Counted from the stretch's first letter, positions 24,513-32,645 are shown. The stretch: 39,602 nt of DNA from Chloroflexota bacterium (GCA_902812345.1 CADDZM010000007.1:1-39602); one strand, 5' to 3'. The notes: a model not told the origin generated them from the letters alone. Numbers and translations: made by a program.

Positions 24513-24998
24513 ATGCCCATCACCCATTATGAAGCGCCTTCCGCCGCCGACCGGCTGCGCATCCTGAACAAGTACAAAAATATCGCGATGGTGGGTCTTT
24601 CGGGCAATCCCTTCCGGCCAAGCCACTTCGCGGCGATTTACATGTTGGCGAACGGCTACAACATTATCCCGGTCAACCCCATGGAAAAGGAAATTTTAGG
24701 CCGCAAGTGCTACCCTTCCCTGCGCGACATTCCCGAAAAGGTTGACATTGTAGATATCTTCCGCAAGCCGGGCGATGTGCCGCCCCTGGTGGATGACGCG
24801 ATTGCTATCGGCGCGAAGGTTTTCTGGCTGCAACTCGGCGTGATTAACGAGGGAGCAGCGCAAAAAGCGGTCGAGGCCGGAATGGAAGTGGTTATGGACC
24901 GCTGCGTTAAAATCGAACACGCCCGCTTTTTCGGCGGCCTAAATACGATTGGCCTCAACACCGGGGTTATCAGCAGCCGCCGGATGAGTCTTTCTTAG
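24513..24998 (+). CDS. CoA-binding domain protein (YccU family)
   Basis: A 161-residue soluble protein with a succinyl-CoA-synthetase-type CoA-binding Rossmann fold: IAMVGLSGNPFRPSHFAAIY at the nucleotide loop, PVNPMEKEILGRKCYPSL, and VFWLQLGVINEGA. The C-terminal MDRCVKIEH is typical of the YccU family. Function in the cell is unknown; binding of CoA or acyl-CoA is the family expectation. The ATG at 24513 follows CAAGGAG. It sits 11 bases before the large membrane-protein gene. Confidence 0.93.
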   Translation: MPITHYEAPSAADRLRILNKYKNIAMVGLSGNPFRPSHFAAIYMLANGYNIIPVNPMEKEILGRKCYPSLRDIPEKVDIVDIFRKPGDVPPLVDDAIAIGAKVFWLQLGVINEGAAQKAVEAGMEVVMDRCVKIEHARFFGGLNTIGLNTGVISSRRMSLS

Positions 24999-25009
24999 TT
25001 TGACTTATC

Positions 25010-27301
25010 TTGAAAGAATTAAGCCGCCCTCCCGAAATTTCCCAGCCAACCCCTGAAAATACAGCTTCACCCGCTGCGCCCGGCCTTCCTGTTTCAAGGG
25101 AGGCTTTTTGGCGTAGAATTTCAAACCCCCTCCACCAGGAAGCCGCTTACCTGGCAAAAGCTTTCGGTTCCTGGCCGGTCGCGGCCCTGCTGCTATTTTT
25201 AACCTTCGTCCTGGCCCTGGCTTATCAGGCACCACTCGATTATTCTTTTGCCCTGGGCAGAGCCAGCGCTAACGACTTTCTTTACCTGCAAAGTTTTAAT
25301 CCAGCCGAAGCCAATAACCAGTTTAGCTTTCGCTGGACTACCGACGAAAGTTATTTGCGCTTTCAGGGGGTTGGCCGCCTGCCTTCGGCCCAATTGCAAC
25401 TGGAAATGCTATCAGGAGGCCGCCCGGCTAATTTGCCTTTGCCAGTGGTCCAGGTCTGGAAAGACCGCCAGATGCTGGGTGAGGTAGAAGTTACGCCTGG
25501 CCGGAAGTTCTACTCTTTTGATTTACAGGAGAGCGGTAATTTCGCGAATGGCGACCTGTTTTTTACCCTCAAGGTCCAGAACTCTTTCAAAGAAGCCGGG
25601 CACGATTTGCCGCTGGGTGTGGTGGTGACGCAAGTCCGCTTGACCGGCGGCAGCGCCGGGGGCCGTCCGGTAGTGCCGTCCCCGGCCCACTTTGTATTCC
25701 TGCTGGCGGCTTTGCTGGCGATTTACCTGGCCCTGGTCCGTTCCGGTTGGACTCCGATGCTGGCGGCGGTCTTTGGCGGTATTCTTGGCCTGGGGGCGGC
25801 GGTTGCATTAGGTTCGGCCCGCCTGGTCTTTACCCCGGTTATCGAAGAGCTTTTCCTGACGCTAGCCCTGGTCTATGCGCTGCTGGTCCTAGGCCTGCGG
25901 ACGACCGGGTGGTGGCTGTCGCGGCGCAACCTGGCACTCCCGGCCGCGCAGATGCGCTGGCTGGGCCTGATTTTCCTGGCGGCGTTCGTGGTAAAGGCCG
26001 CCGGCCTGAACTACCCGGCTTTCAGCGTGGTTGACCACTGGTTCCGGGTCCACCAGATCTACCGTTTCTGGAACGAACCGGCTGCTTTCTGGCAGCAATA
26101 CTACAGCGTCAGCGCCGGGACGACCGTCACCGGGCAGGAAGGCGGCTCGGCGGTGCTGGGCCAGTGGGGTTTGCAGGCCACCCTGCCTTATTCGCCGCTT
26201 TTCTATCTTTTCGCGGCCCCGCTCTCTTTTTTCTGGCCCGATTACCACAATGTTAATTTGCTGGCGGCGGTCAACGACCTGGCGACCTGGCTGGAAGCGA
26301 CCCAGATTTTCCTGCTTTATTTGATTGCGCGGCTGGCTTACCGCACCACCGGGAGCGGTTGGGCCGGTATCCTGGCCGGGGCTATCTTTGGCTTCTACCC
26401 GCTCGGCTTCCTGCTTTTCAGCGATGGCGGCTATAACTCGATTTTTGCGGCCTGGCTCTCGCTCCTTTTCGTGGCTTTGCTGGTGGATTGGCTGCGCCGG
26501 CGGGCTTCCGGGGAAAAGGTTTCTCGCTGGCCGGTGGTCTGGCTAATTTTAACGTTGGCGGCCGCTTTGCTGGCCCATACCAGCACTCTGCTGCTGTTAG
26601 GCGCGCTGATGGTAGTCTTTAACGGCCTGCTCCTGGTTCGCCGCTCCACCCGGCCAACGGGAAAGATAGTTGCCTTTGTGACGCTGGCGGGGCTAATTAT
26701 TGCTTTTGCCCTCTATTACGGCTGGTACGTGCCGGGGTTGGTCGGGCAGACCCTGCCGCTGCTCTTTGGCAAGCTTGAAAGCGGCGCGGTCGGTCACGAA
26801 GCCGCCAAACTGGGCGGCCCGCTTTTGAGCGGGTTCTGGCCGCAACTCTGGGAGCATTTCCGGTTCTGGCCGTTCCTGGCCCTGCTCGGGTTTTTGGTGG
26901 GAGAATACGTAGCAAAGCGCAGCAGGGTTATCAGACCGGCCCAACCGGACCACCCGGCTACGACTGATGCCGGGATTGAGGAACCTCAAGAAAAGCCGTC
27001 AGGGGCTTCCTCCCTGACCCTGTTATGGTGGTGCTGGCTGCTGGTCTTTATCTTATTTAGCCTTGTTGACCTGCGGGTGAATTTGTTGCAAAAGCACATG
27101 CTTTTCGCCGCCCCGTTGTTTTGCCTCGGTAGCGGGCTGGCGGTGGTCCGGTTGTGGCAATTTGTTAAAGCTCGTGGGTGGTGGTGGCGCTGGGGTCTGG
27201 TTGCCGTTGTCGGCGGTCTTTTGCTGTTTAATATCGCAAGCGGTGTCTTACTCTGGTACAACCGGGTTTACCTCGGCATTAGCCCGCCTGGTTCCGGCTA
27301 A
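25010..27301 (+). CDS. large multi-pass membrane protein, GT-C-like, unknown
   Basis: A 763-residue integral membrane protein. A Pro-rich cytoplasmic N-terminus (1-50) and TM1 (about 54-72) precede an extracytoplasmic beta-rich domain of about 150 residues (RWTTDESYLRFQG; EVEVTPGRKFYSF). About eleven to twelve further hydrophobic helices follow, with a loop containing VVDHWFRVHQIYRFW and a polar insert near the C-terminus. The layout resembles GT-C glycosyltransferases using polyprenyl-linked sugars, but I recognise no named family and no clear catalytic motif. It starts at TTG 25010 without a strong ribosome site, 11 bases after the CoA-binding gene. Confidence 0.72.
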   Translation: MKELSRPPEISQPTPENTASPAAPGLPVSREAFWRRISNPLHQEAAYLAKAFGSWPVAALLLFLTFVLALAYQAPLDYSFALGRASANDFLYLQSFNPAEANNQFSFRWTTDESYLRFQGVGRLPSAQLQLEMLSGGRPANLPLPVVQVWKDRQMLGEVEVTPGRKFYSFDLQESGNFANGDLFFTLKVQNSFKEAGHDLPLGVVVTQVRLTGGSAGGRPVVPSPAHFVFLLAALLAIYLALVRSGWTPMLAAVFGGILGLGAAVALGSARLVFTPVIEELFLTLALVYALLVLGLRTTGWWLSRRNLALPAAQMRWLGLIFLAAFVVKAAGLNYPAFSVVDHWFRVHQIYRFWNEPAAFWQQYYSVSAGTTVTGQEGGSAVLGQWGLQATLPYSPLFYLFAAPLSFFWPDYHNVNLLAAVNDLATWLEATQIFLLYLIARLAYRTTGSGWAGILAGAIFGFYPLGFLLFSDGGYNSIFAAWLSLLFVALLVDWLRRRASGEKVSRWPVVWLILTLAAALLAHTSTLLLLGALMVVFNGLLLVRRSTRPTGKIVAFVTLAGLIIAFALYYGWYVPGLVGQTLPLLFGKLESGAVGHEAAKLGGPLLSGFWPQLWEHFRFWPFLALLGFLVGEYVAKRSRVIRPAQPDHPATTDAGIEEPQEKPSGASSLTLLWWCWLLVFILFSLVDLRVNLLQKHMLFAAPLFCLGSGLAVVRLWQFVKARGWWWRWGLVAVVGGLLLFNIASGVLLWYNRVYLGISPPGSG

Positions 27302-27304
27302 AGG

Positions 27305-27327
27305 TAGCTAAACTTTTTATTTAGCTA
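27305..27327 (+). terminator. hairpin after membrane-protein gene
   Basis: TAGCTAAA (27305-27312) pairs perfectly with TTTAGCTA (27320-27327) across a CTTTTTA loop, directly after the stop. It lacks a T-run on the plus side, so it may be a weak terminator. Confidence 0.45.
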
Positions 27328-27368
27328 AAGGGGGAGTTATTCTAACTTCTAAAAGGGTGATTTACCAG

Positions 27369-27545
27369 TATAATAAAAATACTACCTACCCATGATATTC
27401 CAGTGGAATAGTCCCGGTCAAAGAGGCTCGGTAAGCTATTCTGCGTTACAATGGCGTAACAGAGTTATCTACGTAGTAGCCACAAAACAATTTAGGTGGA
27501 AGGAGGAACAGGGTTCTTCCTTCTTATTTTATTCTTATTTTATTG
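27369..27545 (+). ncRNA. candidate small RNA with own promoter and terminator
   Basis: In a 399-base gap, TATAAT (27369-27374) is followed by a perfect inverted repeat TATTCC-AGT-GGAATA (27396-27410) and a GTTAC/GTAAC hairpin near 27446-27461. A terminator-type hairpin (27499-27509 with 27513-27523, one G-U, three-base loop) then leads into a T-rich tail. This would yield an RNA of about 160 bases. An ATG at 27392 opens a 75-codon frame that runs through the terminator and has no family resemblance. I see no good -35 box. Confidence 0.4.
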
Positions 27546-27606
27546 GTGGGAGGCCTACGTGTCATCCCCGGTCAGGGCGAGGGCGGTCCGGTTGCCGGCG
27601 CCAAAA

Positions 27607-27631
27607 AAGCCGCCAATAAAATTAGCGGCTT
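27607..27631 (-). terminator. intrinsic terminator of the DUF4177 gene
   Basis: AAGCCGC/GCGGCTT (27607-27613 with 27625-27631). Read on the minus strand it is followed by TTTTTT, and it lies about 70 bases after the stop codon of the DUF4177 gene. Confidence 0.75.
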
Positions 27632-27700
27632 TGTTCATCTCGAAGGATGGTTTAGTCAGTCAAAAAACCTTGCCCCGGTAAAACCGGGTTAAACCGGCAA

Positions 27701-28225
27701 CTAAAGCTGGGCGACCGGTCCGCCGTTATCTTCAACTTCCTCAACCTGGCTGCGCTGGGCCGAGTGAGCGGCCGGAGTGGTGGCGTTACCGGTAGCGGGG
27801 CGTTTGAAGATGAAGTAACTGTTTTCGGTATCGGCGAGCGGGCTAACCCCGCTGAGTTCCCAGCCTTGCTGGCCTAGCTCGTCCAGGTATTCCCGGACAA
27901 AAGTGCTGCGTCGTTCGCCCCGGCCAATAATTACCTGGTCGCCCTCGGACGAAATCTGGCCCCGGAAGTTCACGTAAACTACTTTGTATTCCCACCGAGC
28001 GCCTTTGTAGGGTTCGGCTGGGGCTTTAGGAGCTTGCTGGGGTTGCGGTTGGGCCTGGGACTGAGGTGATGGCGGTGGCGCGGACTCCCCAACGGGCGGA
28101 AAACCGGTGCCGTTGGAGTTGGCCTGGTTAACGGTCTGCTCCAGCTTGGAAATACCAGACTGAATTTCGCGCAGAACCTGGGCAAACATATTTTGCAACG
28201 ACGGCGGGTCGTTTCGTTCGCTCAT
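27701..28225 (-). CDS. DUF4177-type protein with Pro/Gln-rich linker
   Basis: A 174-residue protein. Residues 1-35 form an amphipathic helix (MFAQVLREIQSGISKLEQTV) that could oligomerise. Residues 36-70 are Pro/Gln/Ser-rich. About 73-140 match the small DUF4177 fold (RWEYKVVYVNFRG, LDELGQQGWELSGV, YFIFKRP). The tail is acidic. No signal peptide is visible. The ATG at 28225 is preceded by AAAGGAAA. Function unknown. A perfect palindrome lies 36 bases upstream and may be its operator. Confidence 0.75.
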   Translation of the reverse strand: MSERNDPPSLQNMFAQVLREIQSGISKLEQTVNQANSNGTGFPPVGESAPPPSPQSQAQPQPQQAPKAPAEPYKGARWEYKVVYVNFRGQISSEGDQVIIGRGERRSTFVREYLDELGQQGWELSGVSPLADTENSYFIFKRPATGNATTPAAHSAQRSQVEEVEDNGGPVAQL

Positions 28226-28260
28226 AATATTTTCCTTTCTAGCCGACGCGGCCTGTCAGC

Positions 28261-28274
28261 TAACACGTGTGTTA
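28261..28274. promoter_or_regulatory. 14-bp palindrome TAACAC-GT-GTGTTA
   Basis: A perfect inverted repeat in the gap between the divergent DUF4177 and dehydratase genes, close to the expected promoter of the DUF4177 gene. It looks like an operator for a dimeric helix-turn-helix protein; which one cannot be told. Confidence 0.45.
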
Positions 28275-28389
28275 AATAAACACCTACCGGACACCGCCAT
28301 TTGCCGCCTGGCGACCTTTTTACTCCGGTCAGGAACAATTGTAACATTACGCTATAGGGACGGAAAGAGCATTGGTGTTAGAGTTGCGT

Positions 28390-28395
28390 TATAAT
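28390..28395 (+). promoter_or_regulatory. -10 box for a probable leaderless dehydratase mRNA
   Basis: A perfect TATAAT ends exactly six bases before the ATG at 28402, the same spacing as at 22077-22089 and 38084-38077. No convincing -35 hexamer is present at 16-18 bases. AAGGAT between the two is too close to the ATG to act as a ribosome site. Confidence 0.45.
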
Positions 28396-28401
28396 AAGGA
28401 T

Positions 28402-29349
28402 ATGCTAAATCTTTCCGATATTCAGGCGGCGGCAGGGCGGATTGCCCCCTTCGTCCGGCGCACGCCTCTCCTGGCAGCTAAACCGCTCCGGTCCCGCCTG
28501 GCGGCAGACTGGTCGCTCTATCTAAAGCTGGAAAATTTGCAGATTACCGGCTCTTTTAAGGCGCGGGGCGCGATTAACAAACTGCTAACCCTGGAAGCCG
28601 AAACCGGCGGCGAACTGCCGGGCCTGGTCACGGCTTCGGGCGGCAATCACGGTCTCGGGGTGGCTTATGCCGGGTGGGTCCGCTCGAAACCGGCCACTAT
28701 CCTGCTGCCCGAAACGACCCCGACCAGCAAGGCCCAGAAAATCGCCACCTGGGGCGCGAAAGTGATTTACTGGGGCCAGGTCTGGGACGAAGCGAACGTG
28801 GCGGCCCTGAAACTGGCCGAACGCAAGGGTCTGGCTTATTTCCACCCGTTTGCCGACCCGGCTGTGATTGCCGGGCAAGGCACTATCGGCCTGGAAATTA
28901 TGGAGGACGCTCCAAACCTGGATATGCTGCTGGTGGCAATTGGCGGCGGCGGTCTGATGGCGGGTATTAGCCAGGCGGTCAAAACAATCAACCCGCAGGT
29001 GCGAATGATTGGCATCGAACCGGTCGGCGCACCCACGCTTTACGAAAGCCTTAAAGCGGGTGAAGTGATCGAACTGGCGGGCATCGAGACGAGCGTCGGA
29101 ACGCTTGCGCCCCGGAAAAGCGACCCCTTGAATTATGATATTATCCGGCAGAATGTTGCCGAAATCGTACTGGTCTCCGACGAGGAAATGACCCAGGCCC
29201 AGGAATGGCTCTGGACCGAACTCGGTATTGCATCGGAACTGGCCGGGACAGCGGCCATAGCAGCCTTGCTAACCGGCAAGGTACAGCCTGCACCGGGCGC
29301 GCGGGTTGGCGTAGTTATCTGCGCGGCAAATGCCGATATTCACTTTTAA
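28402..29349 (+). CDS. threonine/serine dehydratase-like PLP enzyme
   Basis: A 315-residue fold-type II PLP enzyme. It is predicted to deaminate threonine (or serine) to 2-oxobutyrate (or pyruvate) and ammonia. The PLP lysine is in GSFKARGA, the phosphate loop is SGGNHG plus the GGGGL glycine loop, and there is no C-terminal ACT regulatory domain, so it resembles catabolic TdcB rather than IlvA. The start is ATG 28402; a GTG at 28372 would place the -10 box inside the gene. Serine racemase and hydroxyaspartate dehydratase belong to the same family, so the substrate is not fixed. Confidence 0.9.
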   Translation: MLNLSDIQAAAGRIAPFVRRTPLLAAKPLRSRLAADWSLYLKLENLQITGSFKARGAINKLLTLEAETGGELPGLVTASGGNHGLGVAYAGWVRSKPATILLPETTPTSKAQKIATWGAKVIYWGQVWDEANVAALKLAERKGLAYFHPFADPAVIAGQGTIGLEIMEDAPNLDMLLVAIGGGGLMAGISQAVKTINPQVRMIGIEPVGAPTLYESLKAGEVIELAGIETSVGTLAPRKSDPLNYDIIRQNVAEIVLVSDEEMTQAQEWLWTELGIASELAGTAAIAALLTGKVQPAPGARVGVVICAANADIHF

Positions 29350-29358
29350 AATATTTCA

Positions 29359-29387
29359 TTGACAAAGCTTAAATGCAGTGCTATCAT
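29359..29387 (+). promoter_or_regulatory. distal promoter of the small membrane-protein pair
   Basis: TTGACA (29359-29364), a 17-base spacer and TATCAT (29382-29387): a near-perfect sigma-70-type promoter, starting 10 bases after the dehydratase stop. Confidence 0.7.
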
Positions 29388-29419
29388 CAATTCACGCAAA
29401 ACATAAAGTTAAACTTAAT

Positions 29420-29449
29420 TTGGTACAAAACTCAAACAAAACCTATAAT
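29420..29449 (+). promoter_or_regulatory. proximal promoter of the small membrane-protein pair
   Basis: TTGGTA (29420-29425) and TATAAT (29444-29449) with 18 bases between. Transcription would start about ten bases before the GTG at 29467. Confidence 0.5.
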
Positions 29450-29466
29450 TTGCTAGAGAGTGGCCT

Positions 29467-29763
29467 GTGAATCTACTCTCCAATATCAATCTTAACTGGA
29501 CCTGGCCCCAGGTTTTCGCCTTCCTTCTCCTGGCATTGGTAGGGGCCTTCTTGGCTGAACGTATCGTTGGGAACGCGCCGAAATTTGGCTTCTTAGGTTC
29601 GCTGGCCCTGGGTATTCTGGGGGCGTGGTTTTTCTCAAACCTGCCTGTAGAAATCCAGATTGAACCCAGGCTGGAAGATTTACCGGTCGTCCGCTCAATC
29701 CTGGGAGGGTTGGTCCTGGTAGCTATATTTGCCTTCTTGCGCAAGCAGGGAGCGCCTCGTTGA
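29467..29763 (+). CDS. GlsB/YeaQ/YmgE-type small membrane protein
   Basis: A 98-residue protein with three hydrophobic helices. The Gly/Ala-rich pattern (ALVGAFLAERIVG, GFLGSLALGILGAWF, ILGGLVLVAIFAFLR) fits the GlsB/YeaQ/YmgE (transglycosylase-associated) family of small membrane proteins of unknown molecular role. The start is GTG 29467. Its TGA overlaps the start codon of the next gene (TTGA), so the two are coupled. Confidence 0.75.
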   Translation: MNLLSNINLNWTWPQVFAFLLLALVGAFLAERIVGNAPKFGFLGSLALGILGAWFFSNLPVEIQIEPRLEDLPVVRSILGGLVLVAIFAFLRKQGAPR

Positions 29764-30092
29764 AAAACGTCCGGCAGTATCTAACACCATTATCTTTTGG
29801 GTACGCTTTACTCGGTGCAGCCAGCGTGCTATGCCTTATCCGGTTCGTGCTGAGGTTACTGGCAGCCGACGAACTTAGTCCGGTTGGCCGGAAACTCACC
29901 CAGGCGGGCAGTATTCTAACCGGCCCTTTCGAGAAGCTTTTTCATCTTGAGCCGGTTGGGCAACTCCCCGGTTCCACCTTTGAACCCTCTGCTCTGGCGG
30001 GCGCGCTGGGTTTTCTGGTGATTGCCCTGCTTATCGGCCTGGTTGTCGGAAGCAGGCAAGGGTTAAAAGCTCGCAAAGTAAGCCGGAACTGA
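29760..30092 (+). CDS. small membrane protein, possibly YggT-like
   Basis: A 110-residue protein with two predicted membrane helices (about 12-34 and 78-98). They are separated by an amphipathic stretch, GRKLTQAGSILTGPFEKLF, that recalls the YggT family. The tail is basic. It starts at TTG 29760, overlapping the upstream stop. The family match is tentative. Its coupling to the GlsB-like gene suggests the two proteins act together in the membrane. Confidence 0.6.
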   Translation: MKNVRQYLTPLSFGYALLGAASVLCLIRFVLRLLAADELSPVGRKLTQAGSILTGPFEKLFHLEPVGQLPGSTFEPSALAGALGFLVIALLIGLVVGSRQGLKARKVSRN

Positions 30093-30197
30093 TATTTCCA
30101 TTTCTGACCTCACTATTTTTAGTTAGTCTTATCTTCGCCCCGGTTGGTCTTCTTGAATAGGGTTACTGGTGTAGTTAAGGGAAACGAGGTAACACAA

Positions 30198-30584
30198 ATG
30201 CATAAGAATGAGTTCATCAAGCAATTAGCAAAAGAGACCACCCTTCCCCAAAAGGAAGTAAACCAAGTGATTAAGGGCGCGGTAGACCTGATTGCCCGCC
30301 GCCTTAAAGATGGCGATAAAGTTGTCATCACCGGCTTTGGTACGTTCGAGGTCCGCCGCCGCCGCGCCCGCCGGGGCGTTAATCCCAAGACCAAAGAGCG
30401 CATTACTATCCCCGAAACCCAGACTCCCGGTTTTACCGCCAGCAACACCCTGAAACTTTCGGTGCTCGGCCAGTTAGAGGCTACAAACCTGATGGACCAG
30501 GCTGAAGCCGAAGCTGAAGACCCCGAAGTTGCCAGCATCGCTAAACCGGCCAGACCGCGCGGCCGGAAGAAGGCGGTTGTTTAA
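30198..30584 (+). CDS. HU family DNA-binding protein
   Basis: A 128-residue nucleoid protein. Residues 1-90 are the HU/IHF core (MHKNEFIKQLAKETTLPQKE at the N-terminus; VVITGFGTFEVRRRRARRG at the start of the DNA-binding arm; NPKTKERITIP in the arm). An acidic segment and a basic tail, AKPARPRGRKKAVV, follow. The extended tail is longer than in E. coli HU and could give extra DNA contacts. I choose ATG 30198, with GAGG eight bases upstream; a TTG at 30144 adds a non-conserved extension. Confidence 0.95.
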   Translation: MHKNEFIKQLAKETTLPQKEVNQVIKGAVDLIARRLKDGDKVVITGFGTFEVRRRRARRGVNPKTKERITIPETQTPGFTASNTLKLSVLGQLEATNLMDQAEAEAEDPEVASIAKPARPRGRKKAVV

Positions 30585-30703
30585 CTTTTAGCCGGTCTTG
30601 CTTCATTAAATTGGGCCTGGGAATTTTTTCACAGGTCCGGTTGACGTTCCCACGCTTTTGTTATTTTTTGTACTTTACAAACAGATTTGGTTTAATAGAA
30701 GTC

Positions 30704-30724
30704 TATAAAAAATCGTTTTTTATA
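30704..30724 (+). terminator. A/T-only hairpin between HU and the MerR-type gene
   Basis: TATAAAAAA (30704-30712) pairs perfectly with TTTTTTATA (30716-30724) across TCG. A/T-only stems are weak terminators; this could also be a promoter-proximal protein site. Confidence 0.35.
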
Positions 30725-30734
30725 AAACTCTGCC

Positions 30735-30765
30735 TTGACAGGCCATGTGTCTTATGTTAACATAA
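30735..30765 (+). promoter_or_regulatory. promoter with palindrome on the -10, before the HspR-like gene
   Basis: TTGACA (30735-30740), then TAACAT (30758-30763) at 17 bases. A perfect 14-bp palindrome TTATGTTAACATAA (30752-30765) covers the -10, as expected of a repressor site. It is not the HAIR sequence bound by known HspR proteins, so autoregulation is only a possibility. Confidence 0.5.
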
Positions 30766-30841
30766 AATTAAGTCGCATTACGTTTACGCTTCTTTTACAG
30801 GTCTTTTTGAAGTAAACCAGGTAACTGGACAGGGTCTCAAT

Positions 30842-31411
30842 TTGAAAAAGGGCGATTCCCAAGAACCAGAAGATAAACTGGAAATAGTAGACCTGGCCGA
30901 TATTTCCGGCCTGAACAACTACCGGACCAACTCTAAGCCCGACCCGGACGACCTTGATTTGGCCGAGGAGGCCGACGACGAACTTACTTTCTCCGAAGAA
31001 CCACCTCTCCCGGAAGTTCCTAACCCTAAACCCGAGAATTTCCGCACCAGGGGCCGCCCCGCTCGTCCGGCTACTCCCCGAAACGGTAAACTGGGGGCCG
31101 GTGGAGTCAACCGCGACAAGCCTATTTTTCCTTCCAGCATCGCCGCCGATATTCTTTCGCTGCACCCGCGCACTCTTCGTATTTACGAAGAACTAGGCCT
31201 GGTGGTGCCGTTTCGGACCGAAACCCAGCGCCGCCGCTATTCCCAGAATGACATCAGCAAGACCCGCTTTATCCAGTTCCTGACCCAAAACCGCCGCGTG
31301 AACCTCGAAGGCGTCCGCATCGTCCTGCAAATGCTGGAAGAAATGCGCCAGTTGGGGGTTCATGACCCGGTCCGGCGCGTCTTTAACGACTACCGTGAGC
31401 CGGATATCTAG
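30842..31411 (+). CDS. MerR-family regulator, HspR-like, with disordered N-terminus
   Basis: A 189-residue protein. Residues about 97-165 are a MerR-type winged helix in the HspR manner (AADILSLHPRTLRIYEELGL, then RRRYSQNDI), and the helix GVRIVLQMLEEMRQLG could dimerise. The first 95 residues are acidic then Pro/Arg-rich and look disordered, which is not typical of HspR (about 120-140 residues in total). No cysteine pair for metal sensing is visible. It starts at TTG 30842. The dnaK-grpE-dnaJ genes that usually accompany hspR are not in the window. Confidence 0.82.
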   Translation: MKKGDSQEPEDKLEIVDLADISGLNNYRTNSKPDPDDLDLAEEADDELTFSEEPPLPEVPNPKPENFRTRGRPARPATPRNGKLGAGGVNRDKPIFPSSIAADILSLHPRTLRIYEELGLVVPFRTETQRRRYSQNDISKTRFIQFLTQNRRVNLEGVRIVLQMLEEMRQLGVHDPVRRVFNDYREPDI

Positions 31412-31622
31412 CATCCTGTTTCTTTTAATCCCCAATTTTGTATGCTAAAATAATCATAAAGCTGGTCCAGGCTTTTAAAGCCGATAACCGGGTATCTTTT
31501 TGACATGGTCTTACCCTATTTGAGCGAACGGGAAGGCCGCGCTTTCAGTTTGCGCTTTTGCTTTGCCCGGTAATTTTACTCTGAAGACCCTGGCAGGGGT
31601 CCGCCGGTTTAATGAGGTGTAA

Positions 31623-32639
31623 GTGGAGTTTCTTGTTTCAACCGTTCTGTCGCTGGCTTTTGGCTTATTCTGGCTGTGGTGGTACTACCGCCAGGATATT
31701 TTTGACAAAGAACCCAAGCGTTTCGTCCTGCTGATTTTTGTCCTGAGCATGCCGTTATCGGTGCTGTCCGGCCTGCTGGAATACACCCTGGACCAGGGCA
31801 GCGGTACTTATACCGAACATTCAGGTTTCTTCGTGGCAGCCCTCTTTTACCTGGGCGTGGTAGCCGTTATCGAGGAACTGGCGAAATTCTTCGTGGTCTT
31901 TACTGTAGCCTACCCCAACAAGGCTTTTAACGAGCCGATGGACGGTATCGTGTACGCGGCGGCGGCGGCGGTTGGGTTTGCCAGCTTTGAGAACGTCTTT
32001 TATGTGTTGAACAAAGGCCCGCTGGTCCTGCTGTTGCGCGGGCCTTTTAGCACCCTCGGCCACATCCTTTTCTCGGCCATGTGGGGCGCGGCCCTGGGCC
32101 TGTCGCTCAGAGAACCTTCCCGGCCCAAGCGGTTCCGGCTGATAATTACCGGCCTCGTCCTTTCCATCCTGGCCCACGGCACCTACAACATCTTGATTTC
32201 GCTCAGCCAGCCGTTTTTTGGGACGGGTTGGGAATGGCTCTCCTTGAGCGGCATCCTCTTTTTATTCTGCCTGTACGTGGTTGTTGCCTTGAAAATAAGT
32301 TACGCCTTGCGGGTTTCCGAATTTAACCCGGCCAACCTGACAGGCCCGGCCCGCCAGGCTTTACTTTATATGCTGGAGCGGCGCTTGCGGCCCAGGGTGC
32401 CGGTGCGGGTGATTGCGCCACCGGAGCGGGAACTGACGGCCCAGCATTACGCCCCTAACCCCAACCCTTACCGCTTTCGGGAAAGAATTCCCCCGGCGGC
32501 CGCCAATGATAGCGCCCTCAAGACCGCGGAAACCTGCGACTGTCCGAACTGCGGCGCGGCAAATTTAGTGGAGGAATCAGAGAAAAACTGTTATAACTGT
32601 GGTCAGGAACTTATCCAACTTGAACCACGAAAGGAGTAA
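31623..32639 (+). CDS. PrsW-family intramembrane protease with C-terminal zinc ribbon
   Basis: A 338-residue membrane protein with about eight helices. PrsW family motifs: VIEELAKFF (the EE-xx-K pair), GFASFENVFYVL, HILFSAMWGAALG and AHGTYNIL, with the metal-binding acidic and His residues in membrane segments. PrsW proteases cut anti-sigma factors within the membrane. The last 34 residues form a cytoplasmic zinc ribbon (Cys307, Cys310, Cys323, Cys326), which the founder B. subtilis PrsW lacks as far as I know. It starts at GTG 31623. The stop TAA is in the same frame as the next gene. Confidence 0.9.
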   Translation: MEFLVSTVLSLAFGLFWLWWYYRQDIFDKEPKRFVLLIFVLSMPLSVLSGLLEYTLDQGSGTYTEHSGFFVAALFYLGVVAVIEELAKFFVVFTVAYPNKAFNEPMDGIVYAAAAAVGFASFENVFYVLNKGPLVLLLRGPFSTLGHILFSAMWGAALGLSLREPSRPKRFRLIITGLVLSILAHGTYNILISLSQPFFGTGWEWLSLSGILFLFCLYVVVALKISYALRVSEFNPANLTGPARQALLYMLERRLRPRVPVRVIAPPERELTAQHYAPNPNPYRFRERIPPAAANDSALKTAETCDCPNCGAANLVEESEKNCYNCGQELIQLEPRKE

Positions 32640-32645
32640 CCCAAA

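Noticed and set aside
27392-27619. 75-codon plus-strand protein gene
   Set aside because: It reads through a terminator hairpin, has no ribosome site and no family resemblance; a small RNA is the better reading.
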